Origin: Voacanga thouarsii
Lineage: Eukaryota > Streptophyta > Magnoliopsida > Gentianales > Apocynaceae
Direction: 5' to 3'
DNA: 64,000 nt
Assembly: GCA_026120185.1 (NCBI GenBank)
Contig: JANUWF010001622.1
Span: forward strand, 2,229,501 to 2,293,500
Shown: in pieces, positions 52,050 through 62,366 of the stretch
How the letters are laid out: each line of letters starts with the position of its first letter
Numbering within the stretch: position 1 is the stretch's first letter
Position numbers and translations under genes: made by a program
Notes under the pieces: generated by a model
Seen by the model: the letters and a program-made list of their open reading frames with translations, nothing else
What the model was told of the DNA's origin: nothing
Databases searched by the model: none

Positions 52050-53912
52050 CTACCAACCACTATGTTTTCTAGCTGAAGCAATCTTCTGAAGTCTAATTTG
52101 CTCTCTGAACTTGGCTATAAATTCATCAGCTTTCCTATCAACCTCACTTCCGGCAAGGTCTTCATCACCAACTTTGGCAGATACATTTTTGTTTTCATCC
52201 GAACTGTCCTGATAATCTTCAGACTCACTTTGAGACTCGGTGTCTTCTTCGGATACCAAATTGCTATCAACGAGATCTTGCATTTCTCTATTCTGATACT
52301 CAGGGGATGTTGAGCTCATCATAGGATGAACTTTATGAGAATTTTGTTTTTGGATGTCAAGTGGTGAATCTTTAAGTTCTGCAGTCTCATTGTTCACCAA
52401 AATAGGTGCTGCAAATTGATCATCCACCCCTCCAACGTCATCAGCCATTTGATTTGAATACTTCTCCTTCCTTTTCATTTTGTCAGTGACATATCTACCG
52501 GGTCTGATCGTTCTAACAGATTTTGCCCTCGACAGAATTTTAGAAAGGTTTGATGGTTTAGAGTCTGAGATCATGGAGTCACTACTAGGTTGTCCTCTGC
52601 CCCCCGGATGTTGCTCTGCATTTCCACTGAAATCCTTGAAGTCATCTTGAGAACTCTTCTGCATATCCAGCTGCAAGGAAGAGCCAATGCTAAATCCCCT
52701 TGCCCTTGTACCGGTAAATGGTAACCCATTTTTCACATTTGCTACTGTCGAACATGAACTTGAGTCACAACTGGGTCCAACTTTAAGATCTTTCTTTTGC
52801 TCCAAATTTTCTTTTTTCAGATTTGACCCTTCTGGTGAAACAGAAGATGGTGTTTTTTGCCCCAAATTTTCTGTTTTCAGATATGACCGTTCTGGTGAAA
52901 CAGAAGATGAATTTAGGGTCATTCTTGACCCCAAAGACTTAGAACTGTTGCTAGAAGATGCTGGCTGCCAGAATGATCCTGATCTTGACTTGAGCTGCTC
53001 AAACTCAAATTCCCCAACGGACTGAGGCCTGGTATGACTGGGAGGCTGGATATTCCCTTCTTCTCTCATTTCTATCCTTCCAGACCTTGATTTCCACGGG
53101 ATTGTGGAAGGTCCAACAACTTCCTCAAACTTATTCTGCAAATTAGTAGGGGTCATACCTCTAATTTTCTCAACTCTACCCTCACTATCATTGCTAGAAC
53201 TCTTCAAGCTTGAATTAGACCCATTTCTATCAGTGAATTCAGGCTTCTCAGCCCCTGCAATTCTTGACCTTAAGCTCCTAATAGGTAGGTCCATGGGTTT
53301 GTGCTCCTCGAGAGCACAGTTCCCGTCAGTGACAACCACCAAATTTTGCTCTTGGAAATATTGAGAGTTCCAAACATGACTCACATTTTCTCTATCAGCC
53401 TCACTAATATTCTCAAACCCATTTCTAAATGTAAAAGATCTGAGCTTTTTACCCTCGGCAGTTTCAGAGCTTCCTTTAAACAGGGATTCACTATACAAGT
53501 ATTCCGGATCCCAATTATGCATCATTTTCTTCTCATCAGAAATGCACGCATTTTCAAACCCATCTTCAAAAAACGATGACACATTTGAAATCCCAGACAA
53601 GTAAGGATGTGAAGTATCAGGCCCAGAATGATTTTCAATCTCCATTTTCACACTTCTACTACTGAACAAGCCATAAGAAACGGCTATTCCAACGAACAGA
53701 AGGTGCAGAAGTTCCCAGAACTTAGTGAGTATGCCTTGGTTGATAAAATCTGGAGCTTGCGAAGGGAATAGTGGAATAACAACAAGAACAAGAATAATGA
53801 CTAGTGATTTAGAAAACAAACTTGAGCAAGACTTACTTGGCTTTGGTTGAATTCTTGATGCTGGCTCAAAAACTTGAACATTGGGTTTCTTGAACAAGTC
53901 TGAGGCTGCCAT
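52050..53912 (-). CDS. DUF761-type membrane protein of unknown function
   Basis: Intronless gene of 620 codons. The N terminus has two hydrophobic segments (about residues 36-50 and 66-84), so it is probably membrane anchored. A long low-complexity, Ser-rich middle follows, then a highly acidic stretch (SEEDTESQSESEDYQDSSDE). The C-terminal signature DEFIAKFREQIRLQKIAS is the DUF761 motif found in plant cotton-fiber-like proteins. The middle has two degenerate copies of a GFENxS...HxW...Y pattern and a perfect-period 20-residue tandem repeat at about 332-371. The start at 53912 (MAASDLFKKP) leads straight into the conserved N-terminal region; the frame stays open upstream to an ATG at 54140, but those 76 residues look like translated leader. 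No biochemical function is known to me. Head-to-head with ARPC5. Confidence 0.85.
   Translation of the reverse strand: MAASDLFKKPNVQVFEPASRIQPKPSKSCSSLFSKSLVIILVLVVIPLFPSQAPDFINQGILTKFWELLHLLFVGIAVSYGLFSSRSVKMEIENHSGPDTSHPYLSGISNVSSFFEDGFENACISDEKKMMHNWDPEYLYSESLFKGSSETAEGKKLRSFTFRNGFENISEADRENVSHVWNSQYFQEQNLVVVTDGNCALEEHKPMDLPIRSLRSRIAGAEKPEFTDRNGSNSSLKSSSNDSEGRVEKIRGMTPTNLQNKFEEVVGPSTIPWKSRSGRIEMREEGNIQPPSHTRPQSVGEFEFEQLKSRSGSFWQPASSSNSSKSLGSRMTLNSSSVSPERSYLKTENLGQKTPSSVSPEGSNLKKENLEQKKDLKVGPSCDSSSCSTVANVKNGLPFTGTRARGFSIGSSLQLDMQKSSQDDFKDFSGNAEQHPGGRGQPSSDSMISDSKPSNLSKILSRAKSVRTIRPGRYVTDKMKRKEKYSNQMADDVGGVDDQFAAPILVNNETAELKDSPLDIQKQNSHKVHPMMSSTSPEYQNREMQDLVDSNLVSEEDTESQSESEDYQDSSDENKNVSAKVGDEDLAGSEVDRKADEFIAKFREQIRLQKIASARKHSGW
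52801..52920 (-). repeat. 60-bp tandem duplication inside the DUF761-type gene
   Basis: 52801-52860 and 52861-52920 are near-identical copies with an exact 60-base period. They encode two 20-residue units that begin SSVSPE and contain ENLxQK. In frame, so the protein is lengthened rather than broken. Confidence 0.9.
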
Positions 53913-54379
53913 TGTGAGAGAAGCAGCAGAAATTTTGGTGTTAGGTAAAGCAGAAGAAAGGGAGACTTCGGAGCAAAGGTAAAGGGGTCCAAAGTGAATG
54001 ATAGAGTATGTAGTGTGTACAGATGACTTGTGAGAGAGGAGGAGAGAGACTAGGGAAAGGTCAGAAATTGAAGCAACAGAATTCAAAAAGTGCCAGTATG
54101 TTACCGTTTGTCTCCACCGCACTGACAATGCCCCTCGCATATTTAGCTTGCCAGTAAATTGCTACAAGCTAGTGCAAAGTAATGAGTAATTATTACATTA
54201 ATTATAGATTGGCGGACCAAGTGTATTAATGAATTATATAATACAATTTGTATTGCACACGTTATAAATTACTAATGTATTTAATTCATGGACCAATAAT
54301 TTATATTAGAATTTTTTCAAAGTAATAGGAACTAAATCATCCTTTTTCTTTTTTTTTTTTTAATAATACTCTCATCACG

Positions 54380-54515
54380 AGTACTTTCTCCGTCCTACTT
54401 TAAATTTTAAGTTCTACTAAATCTAATCTGCAATGGTTCTAGAGTAGATTTTAGGTTCTACTAAAAAAGAGATTTTACAGATTAGACTTTTTTATAGACC
54501 TAAAGTAGGATGGTG
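54380..54515. repeat. small inverted-repeat insertion, MITE-like
   Basis: A 136-bp segment lies between two copies of ctctcatcacg (54369-54379 and 54516-54526). Near its ends are ccgtcctacttta and, inverted, ccatcctacttta. The terminal sequence recalls Stowaway ends, but the flanking direct repeat is longer than the expected TA, so the class is unclear. Confidence 0.4.
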
Positions 54516-54537
54516 CTCTCATCACGGGAACTAAATC

Positions 54538-54540
<3 letters not shown>

Positions 54541-54573
<33 letters not shown>
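54541..54573. repeat. (AT)n microsatellite
   Basis: About 16 AT units in the intergenic region upstream of ARPC5. Confidence 0.9.
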
Positions 54574-54575
<2 letters not shown>

Positions 54576-55158
54576 CATGATTTATTCTTAGATTATATAC
54601 TTGGGGCAGGGATTTCAGATGCCATAAATATTATCAAAATAAGATACATTTGATAATTTAATCTCATTAGATAATTTATTTAAATATGATAATAATCTCA
54701 AAGGAAGAAACAACTATTATACAAGATAATATTAATTTGAGATTAATAATTCGATTTAATATCATTCTACAATATTTTACTAATTAAATTAGCAATCCTA
54801 TATTAAATAACAATGTGATAACCCTGTACAAGGGAGCAATTAACAAGTTGAGTTGTAAAAAGACAGTATGATAATTGTAACACGATAAATGTTCACAAGT
54901 ATTAATATTTAAAGAACCAAATATTATTTTAATTAAAAGAAAAAAGCGCTAAATATACATAGTAAATGGTCTGAAGCTAAATTGAAATGAGGTCCAAACT
55001 TTATGGACCATAGTTGTAATTTGCACCTTGTTCTTTCCCTTCCAATTTCCGCTTTAGCCCTTTTTTCTTTTCTTGAACTTCACTCGGTTTACACGATCGA
55101 ACATTGGCGTGCCTTTGTTGTGAGAGAGACGAAGGCGAGCGGGAGGATCGACTATTGA

Positions 55159-58100
55159 ATGGCGGAGCATGTGGAAGCCGACAATGCAGAAGCAATAATC
55201 ATGAGAATCGAGCACAAGTCCCGCAAGATCGAAAGCTTACTCAAACAGTAAGCTTTTTCCAGTTGATTTCATTTTAAACATCTCTCTGGACATATGAGGT
55301 TCTAATTTTTCAGAAATTCGTATTGGGATTCTCTCTTTTCTTGTAATTGTTAGGAATAAACCTGTGGAAGCTCTAAAAACAGCTCTTGAAGGGTCGCCTC
55401 CCAAGACAAAAGATGAGAGATGCAAGGTTTGTATCAAGAACAATTCTTTCTTTTACAGCGTTTCAAGATTTGATTTGTTCGGTTGTGTATTCTTACGGTC
55501 TTTTTTATGGGGTTTCTGAATTTGTAGTCAGCAAATTGGATCGTGGTGCACAGGGCGATAATGGCGATAAAAGATGTAGACAGCTTATTCTTAGCTTTGG
55601 ATCCTGAATACTATGATATATTGATGAAGTAAATCCCTTAATCCCTGTGCTGTAATTACAATAGTTTTCTTGATCACATATTTCCCTTAATTGTATTAGA
55701 CTACTCTGAATTGGTGGGATTCTCCAGTTCAGGAAACGTGTTTTCACTAAAGCCATGGGAAAGATTCAATTTTGCATAGTCTAGGGAATAGTTTTCTTTT
55801 ATTTTGGTATCTTACTTAGCTTGATATGAATTTAGTAGAATCTATTATGTTTAGCTGCCCCTTGTAAATGTGGTATTGTTAACATGGATTATCTGAACAA
55901 ATGGTAGGAAGTTGAGTGTGGAAAACGGAATTTGGCTAACGGGGTACAATTACTTGAAATTACAAAAGTAATTCATATGTCTCACCATTTTAGTTCTCAT
56001 GAAACTTAGAATAGATTCAGCAGCTTGAGCTTAGGAAAAAAATTCTGCTATAATCTAAATGGTTGCACAACTTAGAGCTGATTGACTTGATGTCTGTTCC
56101 AAAGCTTTAGTTAGAACCTTGTTGAGAGAGAGGGCAAAAATGGCACTGTAATAAGGACATAACCGAGAGAATCGTGCACAAGCAGAACTTTGTTTGACCA
56201 CTGTGTTCCACCAGTTGTTGCTACCACGAACAAACTGATAAAACAATGATGTCATCCTAGAGGTGTCAATGTGCCATAAGTTTCCATCTTGGAAAGTTGT
56301 TAACTTGTTAGATGCTCATTTCTTGTGCGTATTAAGCACACTTGTGCATGTTTTGATCCTTATATGATCAACTTGAAGGGCAGAAAATGGGGAATTGGGA
56401 AATCTGGAACTCAAACAATATCAAACATTTTATGGCATTTATGTAGCTGAAGACCAAGAATCAAGATTCAACTCTTTGATGTCAAGAAATTAAAAATTTT
56501 GAGAGTTTTTATAAGACTGGAATCCAGACCATGTCTTTGTTGCAGGGATTTGAGATTAGTGACAATGTGAATGACTTTTCTGGCTATGCTAAGTAGAGTG
56601 ACACAAAACTGGTCAGAAGCATGCAATTGGTGAAGCTATAAGGCTTGCAGCTGAAAAGATTTAAGACAGATTGGGAGGTTGAATAAATGAGAATTAGAAT
56701 CTGGTTATATGTGATGTGAATTTGTTTGAAAATTTTGTTTTACTGGGGAGAATTTTCCCTGTGGCCACTTGTTTGTGGTGTCAAAGAGTCATCCAAGCAT
56801 AATGTTCAAGTAAGAGATTAAAATTTGCAGCTATGATTTTGTTTGGCTTTCCTTAAAAGTATTTGTGCCCTCATTCTGTCATCAGCATTTCGAGCCATTT
56901 CTCCTCATATTCATGAAGTATCAGGTAAAGATAGTATTTGATGACTTTAAACTAGCAATCCAAAAGGACAATTGAAAATTACTTGTCACTATCGGTTGGA
57001 TGAACTAGCCTTCTCTACTCAACAATTGTGGCAATAGATTTCCAGTGTCGTAGTCAATTTGCCTCTCTATAGAGAATGACCTACTTTAGATATTCCTGTC
57101 GTTATATTTGTGTCTGTCTTATGAAGTATGTAGCTTAATATCTTATGAAACTTCAGACCTGTATTACCACAAACGTCCAGAACTAAAGTGAATTGTTATG
57201 TGACAGGAGTTATAAGATGCTAGAGAACGTGTTAAAGAAATGCATTAACCATCAAAGTAACCCCAAGTTTTAGAAGGTTATAGGGCTTTAGCAACAAAAG
57301 TCTAATCTGCAAAATCTCTTTTTTTTTTTTCCCACCCTCTAGTAAGGATTATAGGTCTGGAGCCTGCGATAAATCAAAAGGATGAGTGCTTGCAGTTGAC
57401 TATAATATTTCAGACTTGGGTATGCTATTGAGGATCTGAAGTAGTTCCCAAAAGGAAACATGCTAGAGGCAGATAATGAGAATGTAATGTGTAGGTTGAC
57501 CATCACAAAGAACGATTGAGACCGTACTCTTTGACTACATCCAAGCAACAGAAGTTGAAGGAGAGAGGTCTGAAACTGAGATCTGAGAGAATCAAGAAAT
57601 TAGAGCAAAGAGCATTAGCTTGATGAAGAGAAACCGCAACAATATTAAAGGATAATCAGTCCTTCGACTTCAAAAGAAAGTTGAGCATGTTATATTATAT
57701 GATGACAATAGAATGAGTTGGTTCATCTACGTTGCATAAGAGACTACTTAGTACGCTCTGATAATCCTAGTTAGCATTACTTTAGAAGCTTATTACTTCA
57801 TCAGGATGTCTGGGTGACCATATAAAATTCAACTGAAACTGGTCAGCTACTAAAATATGCAAGATGAGAGCATTCACCCTGTCTCAGCTCTCTTCTTTTT
57901 AAGTAATTTTTTTAGTTGAGGCCTCAAGTGTTTTACCTAACTACCTTCTAGATTAATTAGAGTAGAAAAGTTTTGACCTGTACGAGACCCAAAATTAACG
58001 TGCTATTCTACGAAAATACCACAGATGGTGTCTCATTAAGCATCAATTCGACCTTAACTGACACTAGTCTGTTTTACTTGCCCAAAAAGGATCCAAGCTA

Positions 58101-58501
58101 CATAAGAATCTTTGTAGAAGACAAAATTTCATATAAGACATCAAATTTGCAAGATAGATTAGTTTTGAAGCTTTGTTTAGATCCGGTGTTTATTGCCTTT
58201 CGTAATTTCTTTTGTCCCTAACTCAGGGAGAAAAATAAAATAACACAAATTAGCTGCATTATATTTGCTTAAATATTCTGTTGGCAATCTAGCCTCTTCA
58301 TTTTCCTTTATTGCATTTTTAAGCTAACAATTAGAACTTACTATAAATTATAATGTTATTTTCAGGTATTTGTATAGAGGGTTGTCCACTGGAGATCGTC
58401 CAACATGTGATCAATGCTTGCGTATTCATGAAAAACTAACAGAGAAAGCTGGTTTGGGCTGCATACTGCGTTCTCTTGCAGACACTGTAAATACTGTTTG
58501 A
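55159..58501 (+). CDS. ARPC5: Arp2/3 complex subunit 5 (p16-Arc, ARPC5)
   Basis: Smallest-group subunit of the Arp2/3 complex, which nucleates branched actin filaments in the cytoplasm; the Arabidopsis gene is CROOKED, needed for normal trichome shape. Four GT-AG exons: 55159-55247, 55354-55426, 55528-55628, 58366-58501; the product is 132 residues, the expected family length. Recognisable blocks are MAEHVEADNAEAI at the N terminus, LKTALEGSPPKTKDERCK, SANWIVVHRAIMAIKDVD, then YLYRGLSTGDRPTCDQCLR-IHEKLTEKAGLGCI at the C terminus, ending DTVNTV. Two introns split codons (Gln30 and Lys88) cleanly. Intron 3 is unusually long for this small gene (2.7 kb) and shows no inserted gene. Confidence 0.96.
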
Positions 58502-59463
58502 GTACAAGTCTTGCTCCTAAGGGAAGCTGACGAGTATTAATGGCGTGTTCAGCTTTTTCTTACGACCCTCCCCTCCTGTAATTAAGAGGAAGAAAAGATC
58601 TCAGAGAGAAGAGAAACAGAAGTGAACCACTGCTAAAGTTCTGGTGCAGTTTTAGACTTCAGACTTGCTTGGAGAGTGTGACATAGTGTTACTAATTTCT
58701 ATATCCCTGTTATTTTCGTTCTCTTTGGCATTTTTAATTTTCTCCCCCTTCCATTTCAATTTCCCATGGTGGAAGACGGAGTCAGAATTTGGAAGGTCAC
58801 TTCATGTACTTATATTGGACAATCAAGCCTTGTTTACAGTCACTTTTGCGGTGTCTGAAAAAGATAAACTTTCTTATCTGGATTGACTGTTAATGATGAA
58901 GGCATATTTCAATCTTCTGCAAGGCTTTTAAAAGGTGGTGCATTCTTGAATATTGCAACGGCTCGGTAAGCATCTAAATTCCCCACCAGCAGTGCGTTGC
59001 ACTACAGCACCGCAAGAGGTCTGCTTGGTAACAAGAGCTGAATTCACAATAATCTCGTATCCATGGCAGTTCATTCCTCATACACCAAGCAAGAACACTT
59101 AAAAGCTCATGTTGCCGTTTAAAAATAATTGTCATAAGCTGATTTAATCTTAACTGTCTTGCTCAATTTGAGAAACGATATCCTACATTAGAAAAGAATA
59201 TAAGTTCCTACAATGTTGCATTCATCTCTGTTACTGCATCCAAATTTTTCATGCTTTCTAAAAGTCTAGTCATTCCTTGATCAATACTCAAAAAGGAGAA
59301 CTCTCATTCTGTTATAGCCATCTCATTCGTCTAGCTAGCACCTGCTATAAACATAAATATTTCCATCTACCCGTCCTTTACAACCCTCCTGTTTTGTCTT
59401 TTACCAGAAGCCATAATTGAAAAAACAGAGACTCATAATTGTACCCCGTTCTAAGTGTCAAAA
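58502..59463. other. convergent 3' region between ARPC5 and the HD-Zip gene
   Basis: Probable 3' UTRs of ARPC5 (plus) and the HD-Zip II gene (minus). No additional gene or repeat recognised. Confidence 0.55.
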
Positions 59464-62017
59464 CTACTGCCGAGAATGGCAGGCATCAGGGGCTTGGTTT
59501 GGAAAGATTGCAGCCCAAGGATTCATTGACATTGGTCGTTGGTTGGAAGCAACCGGTGGGTTGGGTTGGCGAGCAAGGCCAGCAGGAGTTGCGGCAGCTG
59601 ATGTCGTTGATGTAGCAGCGGAGGAGGATGCAGATGAGACAGCTACACGCTCACATTGAGGGCACATAGTAAGGGTAGTAGGTGGGTTCATGTTCATATA
59701 AAACTGTGGTGAAAGCTTTAATGCTCTAAGCTCATTCACTTCCTTCTGCAATCTTCTGTTTTCCTCGGTCAGATTTTCACAACAACGCTTCAAGTACTCA
59801 CAATCAACCTCCGTCTGCTTCAGCTTTGTCCTGCAAGATCAAAACCAAGTTCCATCAAGATTTGTCCACCCCCATATTTTCATAAACCTGGCTAAAAATG
59901 AGGAACACTGATATGCATTAGGCGCAATACTGTACTGGTGCTAAGAAACACTAACAAAGGGACATGGGATGTATTTAGATTCGTCATATTCTAATTCTAA
60001 TATGTTAAAGAGGAGTATCATTTCAAGATCTAATGCATTCTCACCCCTACACACTAACTGTTAAGACTTGCAATTTAATAATACAACGCTATGGGACGTT
60101 ATCTAGATATAATTTTCCTTCATGAGACATAAGAAAGTCCCTCGTTACTCTTGCATCAACCCATACCCACCCTCTTGGTTTCTGTTTTGGGGAAGAGGAA
60201 AAGGGGTTTAAGGTACAGGCAAATGGGCCATATACGAAACATGGATAATGGATTGACCTACCTAACAGCATTTATGGCTCAATATCGACCAACATCCACA
60301 GCACAATGACAATACTAAAAGATCCAAAAAAGTCTTTTGTGGCATCGATGGGCCATGGGTCGAACCTTTGATGGGCACGCAGATCCATAATGGGCCCTCC
60401 TTGAAAGGTGTAAATCCAATTTTGCCCTTTCTCGAAAGTTTAATTTATACTTCATCCGTCCTAATAAAATTGACCTATTTATTATTTTAGATTATTTCAA
60501 AAAATTTGACACTATTTTTAAAAAAAAAATTTTTATTATATAATTTATTATAAAATAATCAATATATCTCATATATATCATTTTTATATATTTAGATTTG
60601 ACATAAAATATTACGAGACCCACATATTTCTTATTTTTATTATACTATATTATATTATATTATTATTATATTTTAACTTTTATTTTTATATAAAATATCG
60701 TGCCAAGTTAACCACTGTCAATTTTAATGGGACGGAAGGAGTATGCCATTATGAAAACACACGGCCAACATGGCAGCACACGTGTGTTTCGTTTCGAGGT
60801 CCCAGACCCAGAGGCAGAGACAAAACCTAATTTTCTTTTATAGTAATAATTAATAATAATAGGACCAAAAGTATGTTTGATGTACCAAGAACACCCCTGG
60901 AATTTATGCAGAAATTACTGACCTTGCCCTCCTGTTCTGAAACCAGACCTCTACTTGTCTAGGCCTGAGATTTAGCTGTTTCGCTAAGGCCAGCTTTTGC
61001 TTCTGCAGAACATAACAAAATCAACAACTCATCATTAGCACACAACACGATTCACCTCAAGCAAAAGCCCTTGGGTCTCTGTAAATTTACTAGGGCTGCC
61101 ACTCACTGGGTTGAGAGTGTTGTGTTCTTTGAAGGTCTCTTCGAGAATGGCTGCTTGTTCCTTGGATAGTCTCAGCTTTTTCCTGGCTGCGGCGTCGCCA
61201 CCGTCGTCCTCCAGAGAACTTGAAGGCCTCTCTGCGTCGTTCTCTTCCCTCTCGCTTCTCTTTCCGCTTATACTTGACACAGTGCTGTTGGGTGACGAAA
61301 CAATGGCTTCTTCGTCACAATCTGCTCCGGTTGCTGGTCGATTTACGTCGATTCCTCGGAAAAAAGATCTGGGCTCAGCAGCATTTCTTTCTGCAAGAAC
61401 AAAGCAAGAGAAAAGGCTGAGTGAGAACAGAGAACTCTCGTGTATTTCCCCAGAAAAAGAAAGGAAGAATCCATGTACAGAGTCTTTGAGATCTTAAGGA
61501 AACGAACGGCTTGTTTGATTTAGTAATTTTCTTGAAAAGAGACTTTTTTAAGGAAACATTTTGATGATCTTTTGATGCACAACGTTTAAGAACCATTTCT
61601 TTTTTGTTTTTTCCATTTTGACGTTTCCTTGAATTTTTCGAAAAGCAAAAAAACATGTTTCTTGGCATAAAAAACCAAACATGCTCAGATTTGGGAAAGA
61701 AAGATAAACACAGATGACCAAAATTACCAACAAGGCGAAATGAAAATCCTCAAGGTGCAACCCTGCAAACAAAACTTACCTGCAGAAGCAGGTTGAAACG
61801 CATTCGCGAGAAAAGAGGCCGACTTGAACTGCTGCTGCTGGTGTTGATTTTGCGGTTGTGGCTGTGGTTGCATGAAAGGCAAACCACCAAATCGCATGAG
61901 ATTGTTCAATGGACAAGGTGGCGGAGGCGGTGGTGGCGGGTTCTTCTGTCTCTCCCCAAAACCCAAGCTCAAACTCAACCGCAGACCATCGGCAGCCTCT
62001 TTCTCCCCGTCACCCAT
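59464..62017 (-). CDS. HAT3: HD-Zip class II transcription factor, HAT3/ATHB4 type
   Basis: Nuclear homeodomain-leucine zipper repressor; Arabidopsis HAT3 and ATHB4 act in shade response and adaxial leaf identity. Four GT-AG exons: 62017-61780, 61390-61107, 61002-60923, 59830-59464; product 322 residues. An EAR-type repression motif LRLSLSL lies at 12-18. Proline and glutamine runs follow at about 27-34 and 52-63. The family block [10 protein letters not shown] and [15 protein letters not shown] comes next. The homeodomain spans about 148-204 ([11 protein letters not shown]). The zipper has leucines at 214, 221, 228 and 235. The redox-related CPxCE motif appears as CPQCE at 257-261. HAT3/ATHB4 assignment rests on the ERNxxxxRSFxRGIDVNR block, the MNPWAA-type tail and the gene neighbourhood; HAT14 is the main alternative. 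Intron 3 carries a Stowaway-like MITE. Confidence 0.93.
60450..60741. mobile_element. Stowaway-like MITE (292 bp) in intron 3 of the HAT3-like gene
   Basis: Flanked by TA (60448-60449 and 60742-60743). The left end reads cttcatccgtcctaataaaa; the right end, read inward, reads ctccttccgtcccattaaaa. It is the reverse-orientation sister of 20168-20459, with the same 292-bp length. Confidence 0.82.
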
Positions 62018-62111
62018 CTTTTTTGCTCTAGTCTTTGAAAAGAACCAAACAACTTTCTCTGGGTTCTCTCTTCTAACTCCTTAGACTTTGACTCTTTAAG
62101 AGAAGAAAAGC

Positions 62112-62136
62112 AAGAGAGAGAGAGAGAGAGAGAGAG
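62112..62136. repeat. (GA)n microsatellite in the HAT3-like leader
   Basis: About 12 AG units, which read as a CT-rich tract in the 5' leader of the minus-strand gene; CT-rich leaders are common in plant genes. Confidence 0.9.
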
Positions 62137-62334
62137 GTGGGATTCCACTCCAAAAGAACAAAGCAAGGGGGGACAGAAAGAAGAGAAATGGGGTGGTCTC
62201 TTTTGTAGCAGAGGGAGTTTGCAGCTTTTTTTCTATCAACTGTACAACACTACACAGAAGTGTTAAAAATGGGTCAGGACAGCAACCTATATATCGATGT
62301 AGATGTATACATATAGAGAGAGAAACAACCACAG

Positions 62335-62366
<32 letters not shown>
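62335..62366. repeat. compound (AT)n(GA)n microsatellite upstream of the HAT3-like gene
   Basis: AT units at 62335-62349 run straight into GA units at 62350-62366, about 320-350 bases upstream of the start codon. The AT part could supply a TATA box, but this is only a positional guess. Confidence 0.8.

Larger units (their letters stand above)
53913..55158. other. divergent intergenic region between the DUF761-type gene and ARPC5
   Basis: Leaders of both divergent genes lie at the two ends. The middle holds a poly(T)/AT-rich tract, a small inverted-repeat insertion at 54380-54515 and an (AT)n microsatellite at about 54541-54573. No further gene. Confidence 0.55.

Noticed and set aside
59464..62017. 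HD-Zip gene as HAT14
   Set aside because: The homeodomain region is close to HAT14 too, but the ERNxxxxRSFxRGIDVNR block, the MNPWAA tail and the ARABIDILLO/FKBP20-2 neighbourhood favour HAT3/ATHB4.
61793..62084. Plus-strand frames over the first HAT3 exon
   Set aside because: They are antisense shadows of the proline- and glutamine-rich coding sequence.
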